Virus record (IMG/VR): IMGVR_UViG_3300009183_000119
Location: 1 to 52,405 of that record
Reading direction: 5' to 3' (one strand)
DNA length: 52,405 bases
Source: a virus
The notes under the pieces were generated by a model. It was given only the letters and a program-made list of their open reading frames with translations. It was not told where the DNA came from and did no database searches. Made by a program: the position numbers and the translations under genes. Numbering within the stretch: the first letter of the stretch is position 1; each line of letters begins with the position of its first letter. This document shows positions 36,212-43,775 of this stretch, piece by piece.

Positions 36212-37225
36212 ATGAGTCTATTTAAAAAAGTAGCAGTCTGCACCGATATCCACTTTGGCCTAAAGTCAAATAGTCAACAGCACAATCAAGATTGCTCTGA
36301 TTTTATTGATTGGTTTATAGATACAGCCCGATCCAATGGATGTGAAACTGGCATGTTTCTCGGTGATTGGAGCCATCAACGTGCGGCTATTAACATGCAG
36401 ACCTTGCAATATAGTTTGCGTAGTTTGGAAAAATTATCCAAAGCCTTTGACCGTTTTTATTTTATTCCTGGCAATCACGATTTGTACTATCGTGACAAGC
36501 GTGATATCTATTCAACAGAGTGGGCCAAACACATACCCAATATCCAAATTGTTAACGATTGGTTCCAAGACGGCGATGTCATAATCGCTCCTTGGTTGGT
36601 TGGCGATGACCATAAACGCATACCAAAAATGTCAGCCAAGTACATGTTTGGCCATTTTGAATTGCCACACTTTAAAATGAACGCCATGGTAGAAATGCCA
36701 GATCACGGTGAAGTCAAGGTAGAGAGCTTTGGAGGCTTTGACCGAGTGTTTTCAGGGCACTTCCATCTTAGACAGCAGAAAAAGAACATCAACTATATCG
36801 GTAACTGCTTTCCACACAACTATGCTGATGCCGGTGACAGCAATCGAGGTATGATGACGTTGGAGTGGGGCAGTGAACCGGTGTATCATGCGTGGCCTGG
36901 TCAACCCTTGTATCGTGTGCTTAAACTAAGTCAAGTAATCGATAATGCACCTAAAATACTTGTGCCCAATATGCATGTTCGTGTAGAATTGGACATTGAC
37001 ATCAGTTACGAAGAAGCTAATTTTATCAAAGACACATTTGTTAAGGATTACAACCTAAGAGAAATGGCATTGATTCCTGTTAAAAGTAGTGCTATAGATG
37101 CTGACATGGCACCCGGAGAAGTCAAGTTTGAAAGTGTAGATCAGATCGTAACAGATCAACTGACCAACATTGAGAGTGAATTTTACGATCCCAAGTTGTT
37201 ATTAAAAATATACCAAAACTTATGA
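36212..37225 (+). CDS. 47: Recombination endonuclease subunit gp47 (SbcD/Mre11-like)
   Basis: A 337-aa protein, the usual length. Metallophosphoesterase motifs are complete: D12-I-H14, G51-D52-W, G-N88-H89-D, G-H148, and G-H183-F-H185. gp47 pairs with gp46, the Rad50-like ATPase encoded at 38382, to resect DNA ends for recombination-dependent replication. In T4 the two genes are close together; here an AT-rich pair of genes separates them. The next gene overlaps by 4 bp (ATGA). Confidence 0.9.
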   Translation: MSLFKKVAVCTDIHFGLKSNSQQHNQDCSDFIDWFIDTARSNGCETGMFLGDWSHQRAAINMQTLQYSLRSLEKLSKAFDRFYFIPGNHDLYYRDKRDIYSTEWAKHIPNIQIVNDWFQDGDVIIAPWLVGDDHKRIPKMSAKYMFGHFELPHFKMNAMVEMPDHGEVKVESFGGFDRVFSGHFHLRQQKKNINYIGNCFPHNYADAGDSNRGMMTLEWGSEPVYHAWPGQPLYRVLKLSQVIDNAPKILVPNMHVRVELDIDISYEEANFIKDTFVKDYNLREMALIPVKSSAIDADMAPGEVKFESVDQIVTDQLTNIESEFYDPKLLLKIYQNL

Positions 37226-37659
37226 TTATAAAATTTTTAATTAACTATCCTTGTTCAAAAAAAAAATTACCCGTAGATATTATTTTACAAGATGCTGACT
37301 ATAATATTCTGCAACAAACCCAGATAGATTTACAAACCAAACACACAATTGTTGAATTACTTTTTGATTTTCCTCCTATCAAGTATACAAATCTAACTAT
37401 AAGTTTTTCTACAGTAGACTTAGATATTGTCCGTTCACCTATTGTAGTAAAAAATATAGAGTTAGATAATTTTTATTCTTTACCCAGTATTACTCATTCG
37501 GCACGCAGAGAATTTACCAAAGAATTTCTAACGTATGCTAAAGAAAAAAACATTTATTTAGATTTGTCAACAGTCGATGATAATTGTTTAAGTTTTGTTG
37601 GTAAATTAATTTATACGTTCAAATGGCCATTTTACAGAAACATAGTTTATGAAAAATAA
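37222..37659 (+). CDS. Hypothetical protein, 145 aa, AT-rich insertion
   Basis: A Lys/Ile/Asn/Leu-rich protein coded with more A and T than gp46 and gp47 around it. The first 90 residues look like a small beta domain (KFLINYP, VDIILQDADYN, HTIVELLFDFPP, NLTISFSTVDLD); the rest is helical, ending in KWPFYRNIVYEK. I recognise no family. It overlaps gp47 by 4 bp and the sulfotransferase by 11 bp, so the pair moves and is expressed together. The beta part might bind carbohydrate or a partner; that is a guess. Confidence 0.7.
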   Translation: MIIKFLINYPCSKKKLPVDIILQDADYNILQQTQIDLQTKHTIVELLFDFPPIKYTNLTISFSTVDLDIVRSPIVVKNIELDNFYSLPSITHSARREFTKEFLTYAKEKNIYLDLSTVDDNCLSFVGKLIYTFKWPFYRNIVYEK

Positions 37660-38296
37660 ACATATTATTAATATCGGACTTCCAAGATGTGCAACTACGT
37701 GGCTATGGAGTAATTTAGCAACGCATCCAGCCCTAAACAATCCTCAATACGAAAAAGAAAATCCTATTATGTTAGGGGCTGATTTTAACTCGTACCATAA
37801 TTTTTATAGTCAGTATCCAGTTTCTGCTAATTTTAACCCAGGTCTTTACCTATTAGATACTGATCTAATTAAGCAACTTGGACAAACGGCCACTCACATA
37901 TCATTTTTAGTGCGGGATCCGTATGGGTGGATTGAACGATACTACGATTTTTTAAATCAAGATCTCTTTCTGAAAGATTCTTTAATTAACACTCAGTTAA
38001 TAGATTATCAAACAATATGCACACGGTGGCTAACAAACATACCACCAGAGACTAAATTTAAAGTTTTATATTATGATGACATTGTAAAAACTCCAAAACA
38101 ATTTTTATCAGATTATTTTACTTTTTGTGATCTAGATATTGTAATAAAATCCGACTTTGATAAAATAAAAAATGCATCCACTCAAGCAACTCGTACCAGT
38201 TTAGTTTTTTCCGCAATGGAGAAAACAATTATTAATCAATATATTACTAATTTTGGTAATTTTATCAAAAAAGATTTATCTCATTGGTACCGTTGA
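37649..38296 (+). CDS. Sulfotransferase family protein
   Basis: A 215-aa protein with both cofactor-binding motifs of PAPS-dependent sulfotransferases: INIGLPRCATTWLWSNLATH at about residues 7-26 (5'-phosphosulfate loop, G-x-P-R-C/S-x-T-T-W-L) and SFLVRDPYGWIERYYDF at about 85-101 (3'-phosphate motif, R-D-P...R). It probably moves a sulfo group from PAPS to a sugar or other hydroxyl. With the 145-aa gene it forms an AT-rich insertion between gp47 and gp46. A weak terminator follows at 38312-38342. Confidence 0.8.
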   Translation: MKNKHIINIGLPRCATTWLWSNLATHPALNNPQYEKENPIMLGADFNSYHNFYSQYPVSANFNPGLYLLDTDLIKQLGQTATHISFLVRDPYGWIERYYDFLNQDLFLKDSLINTQLIDYQTICTRWLTNIPPETKFKVLYYDDIVKTPKQFLSDYFTFCDLDIVIKSDFDKIKNASTQATRTSLVFSAMEKTIINQYITNFGNFIKKDLSHWYR

Positions 38297-38311
38297 TATC
38301 AGATAACAAAT

Positions 38312-38342
38312 AAAAGATAATCTACACAAACTTTATCTTTTT
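38312..38342 (+). terminator. Weak AT-rich hairpin terminator
   Basis: AAAAGATAA and TTATCTTTT pair as a 9-bp stem around a 12-base loop, then one more T and TCATTG. It lies between the sulfotransferase stop and the gp46 promoter. The A/T-only stem makes it weak. Confidence 0.4.
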
Positions 38343-38344
38343 CA

Positions 38345-38373
38345 TTGCAGAAGTTAAAAAAAATTGTTATAAT
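38345..38373 (+). promoter_or_regulatory. Sigma70-type promoter of gp46 (leaderless geometry)
   Basis: TTGCAG (38345-38350), 17 bases, TATAAT (38368-38373), then eight bases to the ATG at 38382. The layout is nearly identical to the gp47 promoter; no ribosome site lies before the ATG. Confidence 0.65.
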
Positions 38374-38381
38374 ATAAATCC

Positions 38382-40145
38382 ATGATCCATATAAAAAATC
38401 TAACCGTTAAAAACTTTATGAGCGTAGGTAACGCTACTCAGGCAATCGACTTTGACCGTAAGGACTTGACGCTTGTCTTAGGCGAAAATTTAGACCTGGG
38501 TGGTGACGGATCACGTAACGGAACCGGCAAGACTACAATTATCAATGCTCTTAGCTATAGTCTATACGGGCAAGCACTCAGCAATATCCGTAAGGATAAT
38601 CTTGTAAACAAAACCAACAACAAGAATATGTTGGTCAGTTTAGATTTTAGTGTAGGTGGCAAAGATTATCGTATCGAACGTGGTCGTAAACCCAACTTGC
38701 TAAGATTCTTTGTAAACAATCAAGAACAAGCGGTCACCGATGAAGCACAGGGCGACAGCAGAGAAACACAGGACGCTATTGAACAAACCTTAGGACTAAG
38801 TCACGATATGTTCAAACATATCCTAGCACTTAACACTTATACAGAACCTTTTTTAAGTCTCAAAGCAAACGATCAGCGTACTATCATTGAACAATTATTA
38901 GGTATTACCATGCTGAGTGAGCGTGCTGACAAGATTAAAGAACATAATAGAGCTACTAAAGAAGGCATTACACAAGAAGAATTCCGTATCCGTGCTGTTC
39001 AAGAAGCCAACAAACGTATTGAAGAACAGATCGAATCATTGAAGCGTAGACAAACATTATGGGTCACTAAACATGGCGAAGATATCAAAGAACTTAAGAA
39101 AGCCCTTAAGGCGTTACAGAATATACAGATTGAAGACGAGATTGCGGCGCACAAAGATCACAAGGCGTGGGATCAAACCAGGAAAGATATCAATGAACTA
39201 TCTGGTCAGATCTCGCGGATCAAATTGGATATTAATCGAGAAGAAAAGCTGGCGGCCAAACTATCAAAAGAAATTGAAACGCTCGAGAATCATGAGTGTC
39301 ATACGTGCGGACAGGCCTTCCACGACAGTAAGCACGAACAAGTCTTGGAAAGCAAGAAGACGGAGTTGGCTACAGCTCGAGCGAGTGGCCAAGAATTTAG
39401 CACCTTATTATCAGAGTTGGAGACTGCCCACACAGCCTTGGGCACGTTAGGCAAACCACCTAAGATGTTTTATGACAAAGAGTCAGACGCTATACAACAT
39501 CAAGCTACATTGGCTAACTTAGAACAACAGATTGTTGCTAAACAAACTGAAACAGATCCTTACGGTGAACAGATTGAGGAAATGCAACAACAAGCCTTAC
39601 AACAGATAACATATGACGCACTTAATGAACTTACTCGCTTACAAGAACATCAAGAATTCTTGCTCAAGTTGCTCACTAGTAAAGACAGTTTTATCCGTAA
39701 AAAGATTATTGAACAGAATCTTAGCTATCTAAATGTCAGGCTCACACACTATTTAGATCGTGTAGGGTTGCCACATACCGTGGTATTCCAAAACGACTTG
39801 ACTGTCAGTATCGAAGAGTTAGGCCGCGAGCTAGACTTTGATAATTTAAGTCGCGGTGAACGCAATCGTTTGATTTTAAGCATGAGCTGGGCATTCCGCG
39901 ATGTGTTTGAGTCCTTGTATCAACCTATTAATCTATTGTTTATAGACGAAATGATCGACAACGGCTTAGATACAGCAGGTGTAGAAAATGCGTTAGCTTT
40001 ATTAAAACACATGAGTCGTGAACGACACAAGAGTATTTGGTTAGTAAGTCATAGAGATGAACTAGCTGGTCGAGTTGAAAATATTCTCAAGGTTGTCAAA
40101 GAAGGCGGCTTTACCAGTTACAATACGGATGTGGAAATAGCGTGA
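38382..40145 (+). CDS. 46: Recombination endonuclease subunit gp46 (SbcC/Rad50-like ATPase)
   Basis: A 587-aa SMC-type protein, near T4 gp46 in length (560). Walker A is GSRNGTGKTT at 43-52; a zinc hook ECHTCGQAF has C306 and C309 between two antiparallel coiled-coil arms; the ABC signature NLSRGERNRL is at about 488-497; Walker B LLFIDEMID follows at about 520, and VSHRDEL is the switch histidine. It forms the end-resection complex with gp47. The stop overlaps the GTG of the radical SAM gene (GTGA at 40142-40145). Confidence 0.92.
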   Translation: MIHIKNLTVKNFMSVGNATQAIDFDRKDLTLVLGENLDLGGDGSRNGTGKTTIINALSYSLYGQALSNIRKDNLVNKTNNKNMLVSLDFSVGGKDYRIERGRKPNLLRFFVNNQEQAVTDEAQGDSRETQDAIEQTLGLSHDMFKHILALNTYTEPFLSLKANDQRTIIEQLLGITMLSERADKIKEHNRATKEGITQEEFRIRAVQEANKRIEEQIESLKRRQTLWVTKHGEDIKELKKALKALQNIQIEDEIAAHKDHKAWDQTRKDINELSGQISRIKLDINREEKLAAKLSKEIETLENHECHTCGQAFHDSKHEQVLESKKTELATARASGQEFSTLLSELETAHTALGTLGKPPKMFYDKESDAIQHQATLANLEQQIVAKQTETDPYGEQIEEMQQQALQQITYDALNELTRLQEHQEFLLKLLTSKDSFIRKKIIEQNLSYLNVRLTHYLDRVGLPHTVVFQNDLTVSIEELGRELDFDNLSRGERNRLILSMSWAFRDVFESLYQPINLLFIDEMIDNGLDTAGVENALALLKHMSRERHKSIWLVSHRDELAGRVENILKVVKEGGFTSYNTDVEIA

Positions 40146-41155
40146 CATTAGCTACTTGGCACTTTCATATTGAAATAAGTTCAAAGTGTACATTACGTTG
40201 TCCTCGGTGTGCTCGTCAAGAAGTTCCAGACAGTTTAATTAATACCGAATTAAATTTAGAATTTTTTAAACGTAACTTTACTCCAGACTTTATTCTATCT
40301 AATTTAGAAAAAATTACATTTTGTGGAGATGATGGGGATCCTATATATGCACACGATCTCATTACGGTTGTTGAATACATTAAAGGCATTAAGCCTGTTG
40401 AGATTGTTATTATTACCAACGGCTCACACAAGAAACCAGAGTGGTGGCAAGAACTAGGCAGTGTACTCACTGACAAAGATACTGTTCATTTTAGTATAGA
40501 CGGTTACGATAATGCTAGTAATAATTTGTACAGGGTAAACAGTGATTTTGTATCAATCATTCAAGGCATTGAGACTCTTAGGCTTACAAGCAAATGTAGC
40601 CTAGTATGGGCGGCTATAGCATTTAAGTTTAACGAAGCCCAAGTTGACTATATGCAATCTCTAGCAGTAAAATTAGGAATGGATGCGTTTCAACTTACTA
40701 AATCTACTAAGTTTGGTAGCGTGTATCCTAATTATGGCACCAACGACCCACTCGAACCTAGCAAAAAGTTTGTCAGCGGATCGCATAGATTTGAAAGAAA
40801 GGTTACAATATTAAGTTCACGTGGTCTTAATTCACAAGTAAACAAGCAGAATATACAATTATACAACTCAGTGCAAGAAGTCAACGGTGTAAAACCCCTG
40901 TGTGAAATTGGCAACAAAGGGCTTTACATTGATGCACAAGGTAGATTATTTCCCTGCTGTTGGGTAGCTAACCGATACAGTCACAACTCACAGTGGAAAG
41001 ATCTTGCTACTAAATTTGATTTAAATCAGCGCACACTTACCGACGCAGTAACTGATAATTTTTGGGAGACAACATTTAAAACGTTTGGGTGGCAAGAATG
41101 CCAAACTAAGTGTGTAGCAGGCAGGGTTGATGAAAAATATGCAACCGAGTGGTAA
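40142..41155 (+). CDS. Radical SAM enzyme with SPASM-like C-terminal cysteines
   Basis: A 337-aa protein. HIEISSKCTLRCPRCARQ carries the CxxxCxxC cluster motif (C16, C20, C23); FCGDDGDP replaces the usual GGEP glycine-rich strand. FSIDGY is another barrel strand. The C-terminal part holds a Cys set (LCEIGNKGLYIDAQGRLFPCC, then CQTKC) like an auxiliary-cluster SPASM or twitch domain, as used in peptide maturases. Start is GTG at 40142 overlapping the gp46 stop. No obvious small substrate peptide was found next to it; a second radical SAM gene is at the left edge of the window. Confidence 0.8.
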   Translation: MTLATWHFHIEISSKCTLRCPRCARQEVPDSLINTELNLEFFKRNFTPDFILSNLEKITFCGDDGDPIYAHDLITVVEYIKGIKPVEIVIITNGSHKKPEWWQELGSVLTDKDTVHFSIDGYDNASNNLYRVNSDFVSIIQGIETLRLTSKCSLVWAAIAFKFNEAQVDYMQSLAVKLGMDAFQLTKSTKFGSVYPNYGTNDPLEPSKKFVSGSHRFERKVTILSSRGLNSQVNKQNIQLYNSVQEVNGVKPLCEIGNKGLYIDAQGRLFPCCWVANRYSHNSQWKDLATKFDLNQRTLTDAVTDNFWETTFKTFGWQECQTKCVAGRVDEKYATEW

Positions 41156-41173
41156 AATGATAACTATTAGTCC

Positions 41174-41602
41174 ATGGTATGGTTGTACGAAAACTCTCAA
41201 ATTGAAACGTTACCCGAAGATTGTGTCGGCTTTGTTTATTTGATCACAAATAACGTATCTGGTAGAAAATATATTGGAAAGAAATTAGCAAAATTTAGTA
41301 AAACCACATACAAAGTAGTAAAATTAAAGAACGGCAACAAGAAACGTAAACGAATTAAAAGCAAAATAGATTCTGACTGGCAACTGTATTATGGCAGCAA
41401 CGATCAACTCAACAAAGACATTGAGGCGCTGGGCGCTGACCACTTCACAAGAGAAATATTATTTTATTGTACATCAAAGGCCGCGTGTAGTTACATAGAA
41501 GCTAGAGAACAATTCAATCATAGAGTATTAGAGTCAGACGACTACTACAATGGGCAGATAGTGTGCCGAATACACGGTAGTCACATAAAAAACAAAATTT
41601 AA
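41174..41602 (+). CDS. GIY-YIG nuclease, Seg-like
   Basis: A 142-aa protein. GFVYLITNNVSGRKYIGKK at about residues 17-35 is the GIY-YIG core (here VYL...YIG), followed by a Lys/Arg-rich segment and DWQLYYGSND, where the Tyr/Gly pair is typical of phage Seg-type endonucleases; REILFYCTSKAACSYIEARE includes the metal-binding Glu helix. No separate DNA-binding domain is visible except the short C-terminal tail. Such enzymes are usually free-standing homing endonucleases, which fits its place next to the structured non-coding region. Confidence 0.75.
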   Translation: MVWLYENSQIETLPEDCVGFVYLITNNVSGRKYIGKKLAKFSKTTYKVVKLKNGNKKRKRIKSKIDSDWQLYYGSNDQLNKDIEALGADHFTREILFYCTSKAACSYIEAREQFNHRVLESDDYYNGQIVCRIHGSHIKNKI

Positions 41603-41870
41603 ACCAGATAGGCAACAATCCGCTATGTTTGGTCTAGGATGCTAGACTTGCAAGGAGGAACGGTGAGATACCCGGTCCGGATAATCTTGTGTGCGAAAGG
41701 CAATTGCTAACTTAAGGCAACAAATGGTTTGAGCTCTGTAGAAAAAGATACAACTCATGCTCGTAGGACTTGGATTTGTTATCGGGTCACTAGGGTTCCG
41801 TTGATTTGTGAAGCTAGAGTAGGGGGTACCGGTCAACCGCCTCCGTGTATGGTGGTACATACAATCTCTT

Positions 41871-41880
41871 TATAATAAAT
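41871..41880 (+). promoter_or_regulatory. Possible promoter of a short RNA (TATAATAAAT)
   Basis: A perfect -10 TATAAT in the longer string TATAATAAAT, nearly the same as TACAATAAAT at the gp55 and accessory-operon promoters. No good -35 is seen 16-18 bases upstream. It would start an RNA at about 41883 ending at the 42023 terminator. Confidence 0.35.
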
Positions 41881-42002
41881 GACTGCTGTCACTCGGATAA
41901 TGTGAAAAGAGTCAATTCACCGTGCATACGGTGAATTGTGACCACATAATCTGGATAATGCGTAAGAAGAAACAATGTGTCTGAGCTAAAGCGAAAGACA
42001 CA

Positions 42003-42023
42003 GATTAGCGTAGCTAATCTTTT
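42003..42023 (+). terminator. Intrinsic terminator of the RNA locus
   Basis: GATTAGC-GTA-GCTAATC is a perfect 7-bp stem with a 3-base loop followed by four T on the plus strand. On the minus strand there is no T-run after it, so it belongs to plus-strand transcription. Confidence 0.65.
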
Positions 42024-42031
42024 AGTACCAC

Positions 42032-42367
42032 TTAGAATGTATCAGGATAATCTCGCCAAAGTGCATGTTGAATGTCTCCTGCAACAAATTGATTAAAGCT
42101 ACGATGTTTGTCTTCGAGTTCGCCCTTTAGTGGAGCAACACGATGGAATGCTTCATCAATCTGTGCCATATCCTTAAATTCCATAATAATAAACCATTCG
42201 GGCATGTCTGCTACACTGCGAAAACCCATCTTGCATCGAGTAATTCTAAATGATATCATTTTATCTTCGTCTACAAGATGTTGCAAAAAACCCTTCATGT
42301 TGTTTACAAAATCAATGTCGCTAATGTCGCCTTCTTTGTTTGCCCATATTGTGTATAAGTCTGCCAT
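42032..42367 (-). CDS. DUF6614-like protein, 111 aa
   Basis: A complete small protein: MADLYTIWANKEGDISD, ISFRITRCKMGFRSVADMPE, WFIIMEFKDMAQIDEAFHRV, KHRSFNQFVAGDIQHALWRD. It resembles an antibiotic-monooxygenase-like ferredoxin fold found widely in aquatic bacteria as DUF6614; the function there is unknown. It stands divergent to the GNAT-like gene. AAGGA ahead of the ATG is a good ribosome site, and TATAAT on the minus strand at 42401-42406 could be its -10 box. Very close conservation to a cellular family suggests recent acquisition from a host. Confidence 0.65.
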   Translation of the reverse strand: MADLYTIWANKEGDISDIDFVNNMKGFLQHLVDEDKMISFRITRCKMGFRSVADMPEWFIIMEFKDMAQIDEAFHRVAPLKGELEDKHRSFNQFVAGDIQHALWRDYPDTF

Positions 42368-42405
42368 TATTTTTTCCTTGAGTGGTAAAGTACATACATA
42401 ATTAT

Positions 42406-43083
42406 ATGAAAATTCAGTTCAGTCATAATTTTGGTCACCAGGAACAAGGCGAATGTTTTCACTTTGGGTGCAGTCTAGTTGATGTTTCTCCAGAGGAATA
42501 CGATACAGCACTGGCCATGGGATTCCTACTCACAGTAGATCGAGGCCAGGCACACTGGTATCAAAGCCGTAGCTGTCGTGTGCGTACTACCGACACCAAC
42601 TATGCATTAATCCAATCAGCACATATAATGAGCAAACCCCTGCCCGTGGCAGAAATGGATCATATCTATACTGCCTATTGCTACTACAAAAAGTTTAAAA
42701 AATATTTTGAAGTAGGCGAGCACTTGCCGTTTGATCAGTTTATGGCCTACTACAACGATAGCAACGAAATGGTAGCTTGGGCCAAACTCAGACACTACAC
42801 GCCGAGGTCAATCGAAACAGCATTGTTTGTATGGGACTATAGCGTACCTTCTAGCAGATTGGGCAGTTGCAGTTTAGAACACGAAATTGCCTGGGCTAAA
42901 CAAGCCGGGTATGAATTTGTTTATCTAGGACCCGGATACGAGCGCAGCAGTTTGTACAAGGCCGACATACAAGGATTTGAGTGGTGGGACGGAGTAGAGT
43001 GGACAGCTAATGCAGAACAATATCGCCAACTATGTCGACGCGACAGCAAGATTAAATCTGTCGCGGATCTTTACGATGTCTAA
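42406..43083 (+). CDS. Aminoacyl-tRNA-protein transferase-like protein (Bpt/Ate, GNAT fold)
   Basis: A 225-aa protein (start ATG at 42406; a GTG at 42382 would add eight residues). The layout follows the bacterial arginyl/leucyl-tRNA-protein transferase: YDTALAMGFLLTVDRGQAHW then YQSRSCRVRT parallels 'Y..LL..G.RR.G...YRP.C..C...RV'; FVWDYSVPSSRLGSCSLEHE, IAWAKQAGYEFVYLGPGYE and SSLYKADIQGFEWWDG parallel the 'LG.Y..L.EI..A...G..Y.YLGYWI....KM.YKA.F...E' C-terminal half. The N-terminal CPxC-type cysteines of Bpt are reduced to one (SRSC). It may attach an amino acid to proteins to mark them for degradation, or be a related GNAT acyltransferase. It overlaps the converging - gene by 32 bp. Confidence 0.55.
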   Translation: MKIQFSHNFGHQEQGECFHFGCSLVDVSPEEYDTALAMGFLLTVDRGQAHWYQSRSCRVRTTDTNYALIQSAHIMSKPLPVAEMDHIYTAYCYYKKFKKYFEVGEHLPFDQFMAYYNDSNEMVAWAKLRHYTPRSIETALFVWDYSVPSSRLGSCSLEHEIAWAKQAGYEFVYLGPGYERSSLYKADIQGFEWWDGVEWTANAEQYRQLCRRDSKIKSVADLYDV

Positions 43084-43561
43084 ACAAGGCGGTTAAGTAC
43101 TCTTCTGGCCATGTGTCATAAAAGCCCTTCTTGGCAACAAGTTGGGCTTTTTCATTTAAGTCGCTGAGACTCTGCACTAATGCTAGTGCGTAGGTTCCTT
43201 GATTCATACTAACACCGTTGACAATTTCTGGATCACCCGGGTGATCCTCTAAAACCAATAAATTATTTGGTAATAAAAATTCTTTATTGGCAGTTTCTAA
43301 ATCCTTACTAAAAGACTCATATGTAAAATGTTTAGGATCGTAGACAATGACAACAACACTCTTGCCGCCCAATCCGTTTTTACTAATTTTAATCAAGTCG
43401 TGCAGGGGTGCTAACCCTAGTCTAACCTCGAAGTCTCTGTCTAGTCTGGCTTTTCTAGCATACGGACACGGAGCCCAGCCTCCTAGGGCTGGGTGCGGAA
43501 CCTCTACAAACGTTTCTATCCAGCGTTCTATTTCGTATTGTACTGTGTCTAATTTTAACAT
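43052..43561 (-). CDS. Hypothetical protein, 169 aa
   Basis: A soluble alpha/beta protein. The N-terminal half has IERWIETFVEVPHPALGGW and a Cys-containing APCPYARKARL; the centre has strands KSVVVIVYDP and NNLLVLEDHPGDPEIVNG, then helices ending in RHRKDPRQI. The 'W....V....P...WAPCPYARKA' pattern looks like a conserved active-site or metal segment, but I do not know the family. It directly follows the 62-aa gene (one shared base) and converges with the GNAT-like gene, sharing 32 bp with its 3' end. Confidence 0.65.
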   Translation of the reverse strand: MLKLDTVQYEIERWIETFVEVPHPALGGWAPCPYARKARLDRDFEVRLGLAPLHDLIKISKNGLGGKSVVVIVYDPKHFTYESFSKDLETANKEFLLPNNLLVLEDHPGDPEIVNGVSMNQGTYALALVQSLSDLNEKAQLVAKKGFYDTWPEEYLTALFRHRKDPRQI

Positions 43562-43749
43562 TAAAAGTGCGGCATTCCGGATTTCTTAGTTGTTTCGTAA
43601 TTGTCTTTGACAATATCGTTGATAATGCCACGCTCTTGCTGACTCATCTGCATGGCTTCTTCATATGTTACACCGCCTCTCATATACCAACACAATTTTA
43701 AAACATCAAGCCGAATGTCGCGTGTTTCTTTTTCCATAGCATCAACCAT
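43561..43749 (-). CDS. Small baseplate-assembly-type protein next to gp26
   Basis: A 62-aa helical protein: RDIRLDVLKLCWYMRGGVTYEEAM followed by SQQERGIINDIVKDNYETTKKSGMPHF. This 'WYMRGG..YEEA...S..ER..I...I.....TTKKSG.P.F' pattern is a recurring short gene after gp26 in T4-like phages. Placement beside the hub protein suggests a helper of hub assembly. Two starts are possible (43749 or ATG at 43737); neither has a strong ribosome site. Confidence 0.65.
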   Translation of the reverse strand: MVDAMEKETRDIRLDVLKLCWYMRGGVTYEEAMQMSQQERGIINDIVKDNYETTKKSGMPHF

Positions 43750-43775
43750 GTTGGAGATGCTATCAGAGTCTAGTA

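Larger units (their letters stand above)
41603..42023 (+). ncRNA. Structured non-coding region, candidate RNA gene(s)
   Basis: No credible protein gene lies in these 420 bases, yet perfect hairpins are dense: GTCTAG/CTAGAC (41632-41647), GGGGGT/GCCTCC (41822-41844, one G-U and one U-G pair), TGTATG/CATACA (41846-41863), CAATTCACCG/CGGTGAATTG (41913-41938), TGTGTCT/AGACACA (41976-42002), and the terminator GATTAGC/GCTAATC plus TTTT (42003-42023). GGATAAT occurs three times (41679, 41895, 41953). A TATAAT at 41871 could start a shorter RNA of about 140 bases. I do not recognise it as tRNA, tmRNA, RNase P RNA or a self-splicing intron. The 5' end is unknown. Confidence 0.55.

Noticed and set aside
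41642-41860. 72-aa open frame on the minus strand inside the RNA locus
   Set aside because: No ribosome site, Ser/Arg/Pro-rich random-looking composition, and it lies across predicted hairpins; more likely chance.
41603-42023. Group I intron or tmRNA
   Set aside because: No recognisable P/Q/R/S core or flanking split gene, and no tRNA-like ends or tag peptide frame.
42382-42405. GTG start of the Bpt-like gene
   Set aside because: The extra residues VVKYIHNY cover the divergent promoter gap; ATG at 42406 opens the family-like sequence.
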